Source: Pascua guehoae (Eukaryota; Basidiomycota; Tremellomycetes; Trichosporonales; Trichosporonaceae). Taken from it: a stretch of DNA of 64,000 nt. This document shows positions 31,605 to 43,146 of this stretch, piece after piece. The notes under the pieces are model-generated. The model was not told the origin of the DNA. It saw nothing but the letters and a program-made list of their open reading frames with translations, and ran no database searches. Within the stretch, counting starts at the first letter, position 1, and each line of letters opens with the position of its first letter. A program made the position numbers and the translations under genes. The stretch spans positions 375,248-439,247 of the forward strand of contig BCJX01000019.1 of the NCBI GenBank assembly GCA_001600415.1, in the 5' to 3' direction.

Positions 31605-33419
31605 ATGGTTCCTATCACGACGCACTTTAAGCCCCGCAGCCCCGAGGACATTGCTGCCGACCTCGGGACCGCTCTCGCTCCCTCCGAAAACGGCCGCTTT
31701 CTCGTGCGCCATGAGCAGCCCACGGCGCCGTTCTACTATCTGGCCGACACGGCTTGGGAGCTGTTCCACCGGCTCGACAAGGCCGAGGCCGAGCTGTACC
31801 TCCGTAACCGTGCTTCCAAGGGGTTCAACTCCATTATGGTCGTCGTAATGGCCGAGCACGGGTGAGTTGGCCTCGCTGAAGAGTTTCTGCAGTACTGAAG
31901 TTTGACACGGTCGGACTAGTGAGGAAAGCGGGCGTCGGTGGTGGGGCAGTACTACCTTGAGGAATTGATCTACTGCGTGTTGACCATGTCGTACGGTTGC
32001 TAATCAGTACAGCGGTCTCGACTTTCCCAACCGTTACGGCGAGTGGCCGTTTCTTCCCTCTGAGGACTCAAAGGACGGCGCCTACCTGCCAGACATCTAC
32101 AAACCCAACCCTGGCTACTTTGAGTTTATCGACTGGGTCATCGCGCTGGCCTCTTCCCTGGACATGACCATCTCCCTCGTCCCAACATGGGGTCGATACA
32201 TCAATGGCGGATACTATTGCAAGCCGATCCTGTTTGACGAAGCAAACGCCGAGGCATTCGGTCACTTTCTAGGGGAACGATACCCGTTCCACCCCTTTAT
32301 CCTGGGCGGCGACAGCAATCGCTACTGGAACCGCGATTTCAAGCCAACCCTCGAGGCCGGCAAGGACCTGGCGTCGCTCCCCATCGAGGACTTTGGGGCC
32401 GTGACTGAGGCCATGGCACGAGGACTCCGATCAGGCGAGCAGGCAGCGATAGCTGCCCTCGACCCCGAACTCCAGAAGCGCGCAGAAGGATATCAGACAT
32501 TCCTCACATTCCACTCGGCACAAGTGTGGCTCGCCAAGACTCCCCAAACGACAGGATCGGCTCAGTTCCCCAACGCCGAGTGGCTCACGCTCGACGGCAT
32601 GCAGACTGGCCACTTCGACGGGCCAAAACCAGAACGTGACACGCCAGCCAACAACGCGGCCTACTCGCTATGGTACGCGAAGAGCAGCTACATCCCCATC
32701 CGCGAGATGTACGCCACGCTGCGGCCGGACGGGCGGCCCCGCCCCGTCGTCGAGCTCGAGGCGCACTACGAAAATACCCACCACTGGTTTGACTACGACT
32801 GCCCCGAAGTGTGGGACGCGGACGACATTCGTAATGGGATGTGGCAGGGGGTATTCGCGGGGGCGTGCGGGTACACATACGGCGTCAACTCGATCTGGCA
32901 AATGCACAATGCGGGGAGCAAGACGCACCCCCCCATTGAGCCACCGGTAGGTCCCCCACTTATTCGTACGAGCTGAAGCAAAAGACGACGGCGTGCACGG
33001 ACTGGTACCTCGAGCTTGACCTCGCGGGATCGTTCCAGGCCTCGGTCGCGCGGGAGATTATGCTCTCGCTGCCGTCCTACTTTTCCCGCATCCCGGACCA
33101 GTCGCTGATCACGTCGGACACGCACGAGCGGAAGGGCGAGCGCGCCGGCGACCGCCTCATCTCGGGCATGCGGGGAGAGGGATGGGCGGCCGTCCACCTG
33201 CCGTACGGGGGTGACGTGGGCGTCGACCTCGGCCGCGCGTTGCCTAACTCCTCTGGCGTGTGGCGCGCTTGGTGGGTAGACCCCCGTACCGGCGGCCGCG
33301 AGGTGTTTGCGACGGGAGACGAGAGGGGTGAGAAGATGTTCACGGCCCCAAGTGGGGGTACCAAGGCCGACGACTGGATCCTCCTCATCACTACTGGTTC
33401 GTATCCCATCCCTGCGTGA
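31605..33419 (+). CDS. apiosidase-like glycoside hydrolase (DUF4038, GH140-related)
   Basis: Exons 31605-31861, 32013-32946 and 32979-33419 give 543 aa. The second intron is only 32 nt (GTAGGT...TGAAG) but is needed to avoid a stop. The N-terminus [20 protein letters not shown] followed by [20 protein letters not shown] is typical of DUF4038 TIM-barrel hydrolases. Later come [36 protein letters not shown] (barrel Asp), [13 protein letters not shown] (barrel Glu) and a small C-terminal beta-domain ([28 protein letters not shown]). Characterised GH140 members remove apiose from pectin side chains; many relatives are untested. No signal peptide is seen, so action in the cytosol on imported oligosaccharides is possible. 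Family assignment is good; substrate is inferred only from the family. Confidence 0.85.
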
Positions 33420-33739
33420 TGGGGAACGATGACACGGATCTACAAGAGCAGGGATGCAGAGAGTAGCAACATGCGAATGGAAATTCATCTGCAAGTCAGA
33501 AGCGGAAGCGCAGCTGCTCAGGTATGTGTAGTTAGCTGCCGCTATGAGCCGCGAATTGGTTGTCTGGAGTATCACAGGGAATATGAATGGATTGTTTCCA
33601 CTCCCTTGGAGGTGTGTTCCGCCACTATTTACATGCTGTTTCGTTTCTTCCTAGATTCTCGTTACATTGTCCATTATCCATTCACGTTTTCGGCAACATC
33701 CCACGCACGATTTTCGATCCCCCCTACTCGACCTGCGAG
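33420..33739. other. intergenic, convergent genes; nothing recognised
   Basis: AT-richer 320 bp between the glycoside hydrolase stop and the lectin stop. No gene or repeat was seen. Confidence 0.4.
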
Positions 33740-34394
33740 CTACGCCGGAGTCCTGGTCCAGCGCTGGTTCGTGTTACCATGGAAGCATTCCCAGAGGTGA
33801 ACGCTTGCGCCGCTAGCCATGATGCCGTCTTTGAGATCGAGGCATTGGTCTGTTGTCAGCCCCGTCTGCTGCGATTGGCATACTCACAGCCGCTAAGGAT
33901 CGACGCATACCTGAGGACGACCCGTTCGGCGTCGACGTCGGCACACGTCCCTCCGGCCGATTGATCGGGACAGCCCCCCTCAGGGGTCGAGTAGTACCAT
34001 CTGGCGTACGGCCAACTAGTGTTGGGGCACTGCCAGATTGCCATCTCCGTTGCGGGATAGCGTTGCCTGAGGCACAAGTCTGTACCGGCAGCCTTGAGGA
34101 GGTAGTCTCTGCCAGTGACAAACTCCCACTTTTGCGCAGGCGTGCCGTTGCACTCGTAGCTGGGGTGTCTTAGTTTTGCAAACTCCTGCCGCTCGACTGT
34201 CGTGCTTACATCTGAACACGCGTGCCGTTGGCCATTATACCGCCTTGCACGTCGAGACAGAAGTTTTCATTGCCGTTGGGGTGGAGGGCTACGGCTGCTG
34301 ACGCCGTCGAGGCGAGGCCTGCCAGAGTGACGAGGAGAGTGAGCGGAGTGGCGAGAAGAGTGAGCATCTTGCTGGTTGTGGTCGCCACAGTCAT
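33740..34394 (-). CDS. secreted ricin-B-type (beta-trefoil) lectin domain protein, 188 aa
   Basis: Exons 34394-34210, 34159-33888 and 33849-33740 agree in phase. The N-terminus MLTLLATPLTLLVTLAGLAS ending STASA is a good signal peptide; either Met1 or Met10 could start it. The mature protein is one beta-trefoil with three imperfect subdomains carrying QxW-type motifs: NENFCLDVQGGIMANGTRVQ then ECNGTPAQKWEF, TDLCLRQRY then WQCPNTSWPYARWYY, and YQCLDLKDGIMASGASVHLW then CFHGNTNQRW. Such domains bind galactose- or xylose-type glycans. There is no catalytic domain, so this is a stand-alone carbohydrate-binding protein. Placement next to the apiosidase-like gene suggests a shared interest in plant or microbial glycans, which is inference. 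Confidence 0.85.
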
Positions 34395-34646
34395 GGAGTT
34401 TAGGAGGCTGGTTATGTGATTTTATCTGTCCTCGACGGGGTGGAGCTGCCAAGAAAGGCGGCCAGCGGTCATGATCCAGAGTCACATGAGTTGGTGGCGG
34501 GGTATGCAAAGTCAAAAAAATAATGGGAACAACAAATGCGTCATATAAGGGATGAATCAGGCTCTTGGATTTCCGTTACTCACTAGGCACCTCCTGTTAT
34601 TTCTCTCCGATCACTGAGGCCCTATCCTATCGAGGTCGCCACTTTG
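34395..34646. promoter_or_regulatory. lectin gene promoter
   Basis: No clear TATA box on the minus strand. ATATAAGG near 34545 is in the opposite orientation. The region runs into the foldback element at 34647. Confidence 0.3.
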
Positions 34647-34900
34647 AAAAAAAAAAAGCAACCCGCCCCCGGCGGGTTGCGTCAGCTCGCTCGCCCGCGG
34701 TGTTCGCCCCTGGCGGGTTGCGTCAGCTCGCTCGCTCGCGGTGTCCGCTTGAGTGGCCTCCCTCCGACGAGCTTGCCCGACCGGACGCCTATAGCCGGGG
34801 GGGGGGGGGGGGGGGGGGGGGGCGGGGGCGGGGGTTCGCAATAGGCGGGAGGGAGGGCGAGCGCGGAGGAGGGATGCCCGCCGGGGGCGGGCCTCCGTTT
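34647..34900. repeat. most complete foldback element
   Basis: Order of parts: an A11 run; the palindrome GCAACCCGCCCCCGGCGGG; a second GGCGGGTTGCGTCAGCTCGC; GGCCTCCCTCCGACGAGC; the arm CGACCGGACGCCTATAG; a G25 core followed by GCGGGGGCGGGGG; the arm TTCGCAATAGGCGGGAGGGA; GGGCGAGCGCGGAGGAGGG; and the closing palindrome ATGCCCGCCGGGGGCGGGC, CTCCGTTT. The two inner arms differ, so the element has polarity. Confidence 0.85.
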
Positions 34901-35075
34901 GGTGAGAATACAACGCATTGCGAGGACCGCCGAGAGCCCGCCAACGGAACGTCAACCTTGCCATCAACTCCAGCCCACCTCCACGAGGCCGTCAGACGTA
35001 AGCGTCACGTAAGTGGGCGGGAGGGAAGGCGAGGGAGGGGGAAAGGCGAGGGACGGGGGGAAGGCGTGGGATGCG

Positions 35076-35280
35076 GAGGGAGGCCCCGGGGGGGTTCCTT
35101 TGTTGTACTATAAACACCAGAAGAAGGGGGGGTAAACGCGCGCGGGGGNNNNNNNNNNNNNNNNNNNNNNNNNNNNNNNNNNNNNNNNNNNNNNNNNNGG
35201 TGTTGGGGCGGGCGTTCTTATAGACGTCCGGTCGGGGAAGCTCGTCGGAGGGAGGCCCGCCCCCGGCGGGCCTCCGTTTT
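35076..35280 (+). repeat. foldback element with an internal 50-N gap
   Basis: GGAGGCCCCGGGGGGG, TTGTACTATAAACACC and GGGGGGGTAAACGCGCGCGG lead into N at 35149-35198. Then come TTCTTATAGACGTCCGGTCG, GGGAAGCTCGTCGGAGGG and the palindrome AGGCCCGCCCCCGGCGGGCC with TCCGTTTT. Confidence 0.75.
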
Positions 35281-35591
35281 GATGTTCCCTCCCAGCTTGT
35301 ATTGCTTCCTTTCAGCCCTCTGGTTCATATTGAGTTAGGCTGCATCTCCACTCCGTACAACTGCTCCCGTCCCGGCCGATGATCTCGCCCTCCCCACCCC
35401 CACCGTCCAACACCCCGGCCCCCGTCCGTCCTCGCCCCTCTTCCCCTGGCTTGGAGCTACGGAGGAGCGCTCCTTCGTCGCAATAGGCGGCAGGGAAGGC
35501 GAGGGAGGAGGGGGAGGCCCGCTGGGGCGGGTTCCGTTTGGCAGAGGTGGTCAAGAAACCGTCCACGGAGGTACGAGTCCCGGGGTCTCCC
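35281..35591. repeat. intergenic with a partial foldback arm at 35480-35540
   Basis: Nothing is recognised up to 35479. Then CGCAATAGGCGGCAGGGA, GGCGAGGGAGGAGG and GGCCCGCTGGGGCGGG, TTCCGTTTG repeat the right half of the element at 34647. Confidence 0.6.
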
Positions 35592-37423
35592 TTACATATA
35601 CGTGATCGTCGTGCCGAGCTTCCACACACCCGCGACCTTCTCTGCCCACCACTTGATCCAGTACAGGACCCAGAGGCGCAGGCCCTCGAGGCCCTGGGCG
35701 CGTGCTCGTCGGAGACGATCGCGGACGTCGTCAACGTCGCCGCGCCCCAAGCGGCGGCGGCGGCGGTGGACGACAAAGAGCACCGCGGCGACGGGGATGG
35801 GGAGGAGGGCAGGCATGAGCCAGCCTGAGCGGTACAGCTCGTCGAGGCGGGTCTGGACCGAGACCGGAAGGAGCGCGAGGGCGGCACGGACCACCCCTGC
35901 AGGCGGTGTATTTCCTCCGTTGTGGCCATGTCCGTGGCCACCATGTCCTCCGTATGTACGGGACGGGCCCGGGTCTGGGTGGTTGACTGTGATCTTTGTG
36001 GGGACGGCCGTCGCCTCGCTCGCGTGGCTTGCGGCATGGATCGTCGACTCGCCCACCGACTCGGACTCGACCCCACCCCGTGCCTTGCCCTTGACGACGC
36101 GCTGGGTTGCGCCCACAGGCGCGCCGGCGGGGCGCGCCGTCGCCTCGCTCGAGCTCGTGCTCGTTGTGCTCGCTCGTGAGCGGCCGTTATGTCCTGGCGT
36201 CGGTGCGGGGGATGGGAGGATGCCCGATGATGCCGGAGACGACGTGGCCGAAGGAGGAGGTTTGGACTGCAGCGCACGCAGGTGGCGGTAGAGGGCCTGG
36301 GAGTTAGCCGGGTGGGGTCACGGAATTAGGTCATGGAAAAATGTTGGAAGTGGTCGAACATGTTGCGTGAGACAGAGACAACACATCCCTTCAACGACCT
36401 TCTGTAGCCAGCGAGACGTAAACACGCTCCAGCGCTGAAGCGAGCTCTTGAGGGTTGACGCGCGAGTCTGCCGCCACAACCCGCCACCTTCCAACGAGCT
36501 CTTGTTGCCAAAACTCGTGTCGCCAGCGACCGACCAGCCCGCCCTTGTCACCACCAAGCATCCTTTGGATGCCAGACACACACACACCGCCTCGCCGGCA
36601 GACCACCAGCATCACTCACCTCCTTCTTCTTTGATCCCATGACCATCTCGCCCTCGAGCAACCCGCGCGCCATCTCCCACTCTCCCTCTCGAGCCAGGAC
36701 CTCTCCGACAAACAACTCGACGACTTTGAGGTACCCCTCGCGTGCGACCTCTACGCGCTTGCGGTTCTGCCCGCGCGCGTCGTTGGCGATGGCGAGGACA
36801 AAGGCATCGGGGAGCTTTGCGAGCCAGTCCTCTGCGAGGGCGTGGGCAAACGCGAGTGCCGAGTCGGTTGGACGGAGCTTGAGGGCGGCAAGGAGGAGGG
36901 TCGAGAGGAGCTGGGGCGGGAGGAGCGACTCGCCGTACGTCTCCACGCAGAGGGTGTGGATGTGCTCGAGCATCGCGCTGGGCGGGGATGGTGGGAGGAG
37001 GTGCTGCATGGCGGTAAAGGACCGTGGGGGGTCAGAGTAGAGCGACGCGTTGGCGCTGATGACGAGCTTGAGCGTCTTGGTCATCCACTCGTCGCCCGAC
37101 AGTCCCGACTCGGCCGCCGCAGCCGTGGCCGTGAGGGCATTCGATCCGGTTGCTCCAGTGCCCACGCTGGCGCCGAGATTGTACCACGGCGTGCGGTCGC
37201 GTGGCAGCGCGCGAACGAGGTCGAGCAGCTTGCGCAGCGTCACCTGCGTCTTTGCGTGGTCGCGGCGCACAAACGACTGCACGGCAGAGTTGTACAGCAC
37301 CTCATACTCTGGGCGGGGGAGCGCGGCGTCGTGCGAGCTGTTGCTACCCGAGCCGGTGCCGCGGGCGGGTGACGAGCCGGCACTCGCGCCGGCGCCGTTT
37401 GTCGAGCGGCGAGCGGGAGACAT
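35592..37423 (-). CDS. tail-anchored helical-repeat protein, PEX26/PEX15-like in layout
   Basis: Exon 1 (37423-36620) and the last exon (36296-35592) are clear. A middle 48-nt exon at 36446-36399 (SSLQRWSVFTSRWLQK) keeps the frame but uses a GTCGTT donor, so it is tentative. The total is about 518 aa. Residues 1-35 are Ser/Gly-rich. A long alpha-helical region follows (EYEVLYNSAVQSFVRRDHAK, PPQLLSTLLLAALKLRPTDS, VEVAREGYLKVVELFVGEVL). Then come a Ser/Pro/His/Gly-rich linker with GGHGGHGHGHNGG, a membrane segment LMPALLPIPVAAVLFVVHRR, and a short basic tail. The helical-repeat-plus-tail-anchor layout is that of peroxisomal receptors for the Pex1/Pex6 ATPases, but no diagnostic motif is visible. 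A general tail-anchored TPR-like protein is the safe call. A CTATATAATA box lies at 37511-37520. Confidence 0.6.
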
Positions 37424-37932
37424 GGCGGAGTAGGAGATGCAGAGTGAGCCCCAGGTGGGCAGATCTCTGAGGGGTATGATGAGGAACAGTGAAAAGACGT
37501 CGACAGGGATTATTATATAGCTCGAGAGAGGGTCCGGGGGCACGGGGATCGTTCGGGGCTCGGCTGTAGGATCTGTGTCGTGCTCCGGGAGAGTAGGAGT
37601 AGGGTAATGGTGTGGTTGGTCGTAGATGAAATGACGCTCGAGTCCAATGGATTGTTGGTTGGCCCACGCTCGAACGCCGCACAGACAAACGGCGGGTACG
37701 CGGGTCAATCGTCGGCGTGGGTGGGTACAGTGGGGGGGATCCGACGCCACCGGCCAGCGCGGCCAGCCCCCCTCCGGCCATTTGGTACCCGACTGTCCAC
37801 TCGTGTCAATTTGATTCCGTCGTTCATCTCCGACAGACGCGTCCCCCCTTGACCCCGTTCGAATCTCGCTCCAGGATATTATCGACTTTTTGATTTTGCC
37901 TGTTTCCATCTTGTTCCATTACATCATCGGTC
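37424..37932. promoter_or_regulatory. divergent promoter, tail-anchored protein / Rtp1
   Basis: 509 bp. CTATATAATA on the minus strand at 37511-37520 lies about 90 bases upstream of the leftward gene. No clear TATA box was found for the rightward gene, which fits a housekeeping role. Confidence 0.45.
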
Positions 37933-40900
37933 ATGTCACACCCACCACCCACCTTGCACGACCTCCTCGCAGCCGGCAACGCACTCCTCAAGCCACCAGA
38001 CCCACTCCCCTCGTCGCCCCCAGAGCTCCTCAGCCGTCTCCGTCAGTCGTCCCAGCTCGTTCCATGGCGCGACAGGCCAGGCTGGAGCGAGGACGACGAG
38101 CTCGATGAAATCGGCGACAGCTCGTCGTCGGGCGACGCCGCTGACGCTCTCCGTACAAAGGCCAGACGAGACCACCTCGTTCTCATCGTCGGACAGCGAT
38201 GTCTTGACCTCCTCGTTGCAATGCAGGCGTGGCTCGGTAAAGAATTCTGGCCTGTCGACCAGCGCGACGGCCTTGATGCAAAGGACTGTATGTTGTTGCA
38301 ACCTCGCCTTCCCCGGCCCATACTAACTCTCAAGTCCTCCTTGGCACGGCCGACCTGCGACTCGTGCGCCTCCTCCTTGCGCACTCGGTCTCGTCCTACC
38401 TCCTCCCCTTGACGCTAACGTACGTGGCTGGTCTCCCACGCCGCCAGCCGCCCGACCCGCGTCTACCAGCGGCCCTGTCGTCGCTGCTCGAGCTGGTGCA
38501 GACACCACAACCACCAGCGGCTCCGAGCGCGCGGGGACCCACCCCGCCCACGACAATCTCACAGACGCTTGTCTCGTCGCACCTCGCCAGCATTGCCCTC
38601 GCCACCGTTGTCGTTGCATGGACGCCAACCGCGCCTCCTGCCGTGTACGCATCGCTCCGAGCCCAGCTCGCACAGGCCCTCACCGAGCTCTCGCCCAAGC
38701 AAGGCATGGCGTCGCTCGCTACTGCGCTCAAGATTGTCCAAGCGTCAAAGGGCAAGACGCCGCGGGGCTGGACACGACCATGGCCAGGATACGTCGAGGG
38801 TGCGCTTGGCACGCTCATGAGCGGTCAGGTTCAGCGACCAGGCGGCGTGCGCGCCGTCATGGAGAATGTCTTTGGCGAAGCGGGAAATATGTCTGGGACA
38901 GAGGCAGTCGACAATGCAAAACTCGATCAGGTAGCGGGCCTCCTTTGCCGTGTCCCGAGGAACATTGCACCAGATGTGAGGAGACTATCAGTGAGGTGTC
39001 AGCGCTGCCGCTAATATTACCAGGTCTACATCCCACACCTCCTCTCGGTCCTCTTTGCACTCATTGCTCCAGAATCGACATCGCACCCAATCGTCTACAC
39101 GCACGCTGCGTCCTATGTCGTCTACCACCTCTGGTCCACATCGCCGATTGCAGCCGCCTGGCTCAAAACCAAACTGCAGAGCTTGTGGTTGCCTGTGGAC
39201 CCGCACCCCGGTGTCATCGCCTCTGCAGAGGCAGTCAAGACAGCCGTCATCACCATGACTCAGCTCATTACCCATTCGCCACCGTCGGCTACATTTGTCG
39301 ACTTTATTGTCCGTCCCATCCTTCCTCCGCTCTTCTCGCTCTATGTAACCCTGTCGCCTAAGCTCCAGGCAAAATCGATTGAAAAGTCGGCCGAAGCAGC
39401 GCCCGGGCTCGCCGACGACGTCAAGCTTCTTCTCACGAGCTGGGCAAAGGTTGTGCCCAAAGACGACGGTGTCCAGGGAATATGGGCGATCATTACAGGT
39501 GGAAAGGGGTGGCCCGCATCTGAAGGACGCCAGCTTCACTGGGTGCGAAAGGGCTTGGGTGCGGAGTTTGTATATGATTATGACGAGTATGTTGTCAATA
39601 CCCGGCCCAATCTAACATACAGGTCGTTGCCCGAGCCGGCCATTGCGACTGCCATGGATGTCGACGACGACACTATGCTCGATCAGTTTGACCTGTCTCC
39701 AGACCCAGGCGTGCTCTCAGCCTTGCTCAAAGACATAGATCGACCCGAACTGTCTGGTGACGTCTTCCTCAAGGTTCTTGACGAATGGCGGGTGCGCTCG
39801 ACTGCCGACGATCAAGACCCACTACAGTGCGTGGCCGACACCAGTATAATGCTGACTTTAGGTCACTGCTGTTCCTTCGACTCACGATATCCATGATGGA
39901 GGACCTTGGGGACAAGCTGTTGAGCAAGCCCGAGCACGTGCTCAGCTTTGTCGAGGGCGTCCTCAACGACGAAGTGCAGAGTCTGTCCCAACAAAAGGCC
40001 CCACTGATCCAGGAAGTGGAGACCAAGGGGCCATTGATCGAGGAGGTTGACGAACCGATGCCCGAGTTGACATCTGAGGGTATCGAAAAGATGGGCATGG
40101 TGGAGACTGCAATCTCGCTACTCCTGGCGTCGCTCGAGGGTAGGTTAACGTGTCTGCGAAGGTGCTAACCGGCAGCAAACGAAAAGCTCAACCACACGAC
40201 AGCTGCAATCCTCCACCCGATCAGCTCTCACCTTGAGACGCTCTCCGAGTCAGGCCCCCCGTCCGTTCGCCAGCTCGCGCGTGAGGCACTTCTTGTCCTT
40301 CTCGTCCGGCGTTCTGCATCCCTCACAGCCGACGAAAAGCAGGTATCCCCCGCAGTTGCGACGTACCGCCGTGCACTCGCTCTCATCGCGGACCCGATCC
40401 TGCCAGTGCGCGCCCACGGCCTCATCCTGCTCCGAGACCTCGTCCACTCCAAAGACTATGACCCCGCACTCACGCCGTCGATTCTCGACGTCTACATGTC
40501 TGCGATCCAGGACAAGGACAGCTACATCTACCTCAACGCCGTCAAGGGTCTGGCGGCGATGGCCGATGCCCTTGGAAAGGACATTTTCCGCACACTCGTC
40601 AGGCTCTACCGCGAGGATGATGACTATACAGGAGACAAACTCGACAAGGCACTGCGCATCGGCGAGGCTCTGGGCATGGTGATCACGCGTGCTGGCAAGG
40701 CGTTTTCAGCAAATGGTGGGTGCTGCAGCGGGGAAAGGCATGCCTTATCCATTGCGACAGGGCTAATGTTCAGTGGAGATTATCGTCCCTACCCTCTTGG
40801 CAACGTTTCCGAACGAGAATCTCCCAACGATCCTCCGCACCTCGGCACTGTCGCTCCTCACCACCTGCGCCGAGGTGGACCACCTCGCGCTGCTGCCGTG

Positions 40901-41498
40901 GTCAGACGAGCTGGCCAGCGCGGCGGTAGACCTTGTGCAGATTGAGAGCGTCGCGTCATCACCATTCCGCCCCGCCGCGCCAGAACCTACACCCGCTCCG
41001 GCACCCGCTCCTGCCCCACGTAAGGTCGTCCTCATCGACGACGAGGAAATGGACGAGGACGATGACGCCGCTGAGCCACCGGCCCAACCTGCAGCGGGAC
41101 CGCGCATTGTCGATGCCGAGCCCACAGCCCAGGACAGCAAACACCCCGCGCTCCGCCGCGCCGCTGTCGTGTTCCTGGGCATCCTCGCGGCGTCACTCAT
41201 CGAGGCGGCTCAGGACGTGCAAGCAGACGCCAGCGACGAGTTTACACTCCGCCTCCCCTCCGCAGCGACTAGCTATACGCGCCCGTCAGCTGTTTCACAA
41301 ACCCCCCGAGGCAGTTCAAACCCCTCGCCCAGTCTCGACGCGCGCACGCTCGCGCGCGCAGACACGGTACTCCGGTACGTCGCGGCGACGGACGACGACG
41401 AAGTCGTGCGTGGCCAGGCGGGCGAGGTCGTCGCCCTCGTCGAGCGGCTGAGGACGCTGCATGCCGTCGAGGGTGTGGGCAGGAATGTTTTGCTGTAG
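37933..41498 (+). CDS. RTP1: Rtp1/TANGO6-type RNA polymerase II assembly and nuclear import factor
   Basis: Exons 37933-38287, 38335-38975, 39024-39586, 39623-39826, 39862-40139, 40176-40715 and 40774-41498 agree in phase and give 1101 aa. Introns are 35-58 nt. The protein is almost wholly alpha-helical (HEAT/ARM-like). The C-terminal half carries the conserved Rtp1 block: PVRAHGLILLRDLVHSKDYD, then SILDVYMSAIQDKDSYIYLN, AVKGLAAMADALGKDI and RIGEALGMVITRAGKA. The final part matches the second Rtp1 C-terminal domain. In yeast Rtp1 binds RNA polymerase II subunits and R2TP and helps import of the assembled enzyme; the animal homologue is TANGO6. An acidic/Pro-Ala linker (VLIDDEEMDEDDDAAEPPAQ) interrupts the C-terminal domain. 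Length is in the usual range of about 950-1150. Confidence 0.87.
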
Positions 41499-41798
41499 AG
41501 ATGGCGAGATACACGGGCGCGCGGTATCTTGCCATCATAGAATGCAATTTCTTGCATGTCATAGAACTCAGTTCGGCGGGATCAGACTCCAGAGGCAAGG
41601 GGTAAGGCTGGTTAGTGCGAGTGATGCTGTAACGGTTTGCATGGTTTCAGTTGTCAAAGAGTGTGGCCGTGAGTCTCGTTACCCTTTCCCGCTGCGCTGC
41701 CACTACCGATCGTGATGGATGCATGCTACACTCGTCGCGTCCAGCCTCGACTTTGAATGGCCAGACGTGGTCGCCTTGAGTCTCGACTTCAGGCTCGC
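41499..41798. other. intergenic, convergent genes; nothing recognised
   Basis: 300 bp between the Rtp1 and p24 stop codons, with no repeat or RNA signal. Confidence 0.4.
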
Positions 41799-43146
41799 CT
41801 ACAGGACGCGCTTGACCTCAAACCAGCTCTTGAGGTAGTGGACATTCCACCCGCAGACGGACAGGAGAATGGCAATCTGGGCAAAGGCCCACCACTTGAC
41901 GCGCGAGTTCTGTTGTTAGCCTTTGTGGTCGCCGAGCCGTTGTCATCGCCGTCCCGTGGCTGATCTCATGACGCCATTGTCGAGCTTTCGTCGCTCGAAT
42001 TGGACTCTTAACGCGCACTCCTCTCGAAAACTGTGGGGATTGATCCCCCCTGCCGCTGGTTCCTTCTCCACATCCGTCCTCCAATCCGCCCGCCCGCCGG
42101 TGCTACTGTCTCCGGCATCACAACTGGCCAACCGTCGTTGCCTCTAAGACCTCCAACCATTACTCTTCCGTGTCCATACGGTCATCCCAAAACTCACTGT
42201 CGATTCGCAGGTATTCCTGTGCACACGCTCGCGGACGACGAGGTACGCCTGCTCGTCCTTGACATGCTGAAGGTTGCTCGCGAGGTTGCGGATCTCCTGC
42301 TCAATGGGCTGCATGCGCTCGTCTTCGCCGCCGTAGCGGATGCCGTGTGTGTGGAAGCTGGGCGTTAGTGGGAGTCGCCGGGGAAGGCCAGGTGGAGCGT
42401 GTGAGGGGACAGTGGCCACCGATCCAAGCCTTCGCCGCTCTCAAAATGCAGCAGCAATGTTGGGACAATCTCCCACCGGTGTCCCCACAAACGCACAATC
42501 GTACCCGCCGCCCTTTTCCTTGCGGCGACAAACAACTCACCTAACAGTCTTTCCGTGGTACGAAGTAAACTCGTTGCCAAAGCAGTACGTGTACCGTCCG
42601 TGGGAGACGGCAGCGGCCGAGAAGGTGCCCTGTGCCTTGCGGTCATTGCGGAAGATTGTGCTGCCGGTCGGGTCGGTGACCTGGAGGTTAGAAGTGATCA
42701 GAGTAGGAGCAAGATGATCGGGGCCAACGTGGCAGCGTCGCAAGGAGACGCCGGCACGTCTCGAGCGTCTTCTTGCCGAGGTGGAGAGGCCAGGACGTAT
42801 CATTGGCAGCGCAACACCTCGGACGCGGTTGGAATGCAGACACAGATAGAGCATGGACGCACCCAAAAGTCAATCTCGAGGCCACCGCCGCCCGACGCGC
42901 CGCCGACCTCGTAAGTGACCGTGATCTGCGTGTCAGTCCACCTCTCATCCATGACAACAGCCCTGCATGTCCCCGCAAACAATGACAGACGCAGCACGGC
43001 AAGTTTGCGAGCGCGCGACTAACCCTGTCTTCAGGATTGAGGACCTCGTAGAAACACTGCTTGGACGACGGGCCGAGCTCTATCCTGTGAGCGAGGGCGG
43101 GCGCTGCGAACGCAATCGCGAGGACAAGGGTTGTCCAGAGGTTCAT
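41799..43146 (-). CDS. EMP24: p24-beta family cargo receptor (Emp24/TMED2)
   Basis: Exons 43146-43024, 42925-42863, 42680-42541, 42357-42198 and 41909-41799 give 198 aa with consistent phases. A signal peptide (MNLWTTLVLAIAFAAPALA) precedes a GOLD domain with the two conserved cysteines (KQCFYEV and YTYCFGNE). A coiled coil follows (ERMQPIEQEIRNLASNLQHV, KDEQAYLVVRERVHRNT), then one membrane helix (WWAFAQIAILLSVCGW). The cytosolic tail YLKSWFEVKRVL matches the p24-beta pattern YLKRFFEVRRVV. p24 proteins form hetero-oligomers that cycle between ER and Golgi in COPII/COPI vesicles and sort GPI-anchored and other cargo. The tail Phe supports COPII export. Introns here are 98-288 nt, longer than in most neighbours. 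Confidence 0.9.

Noticed and set aside
32979..33419. Separate gene for the last part of the glycoside hydrolase
   Set aside because: The frame continues the domain directly across a 32-nt intron with proper GT...AG ends.
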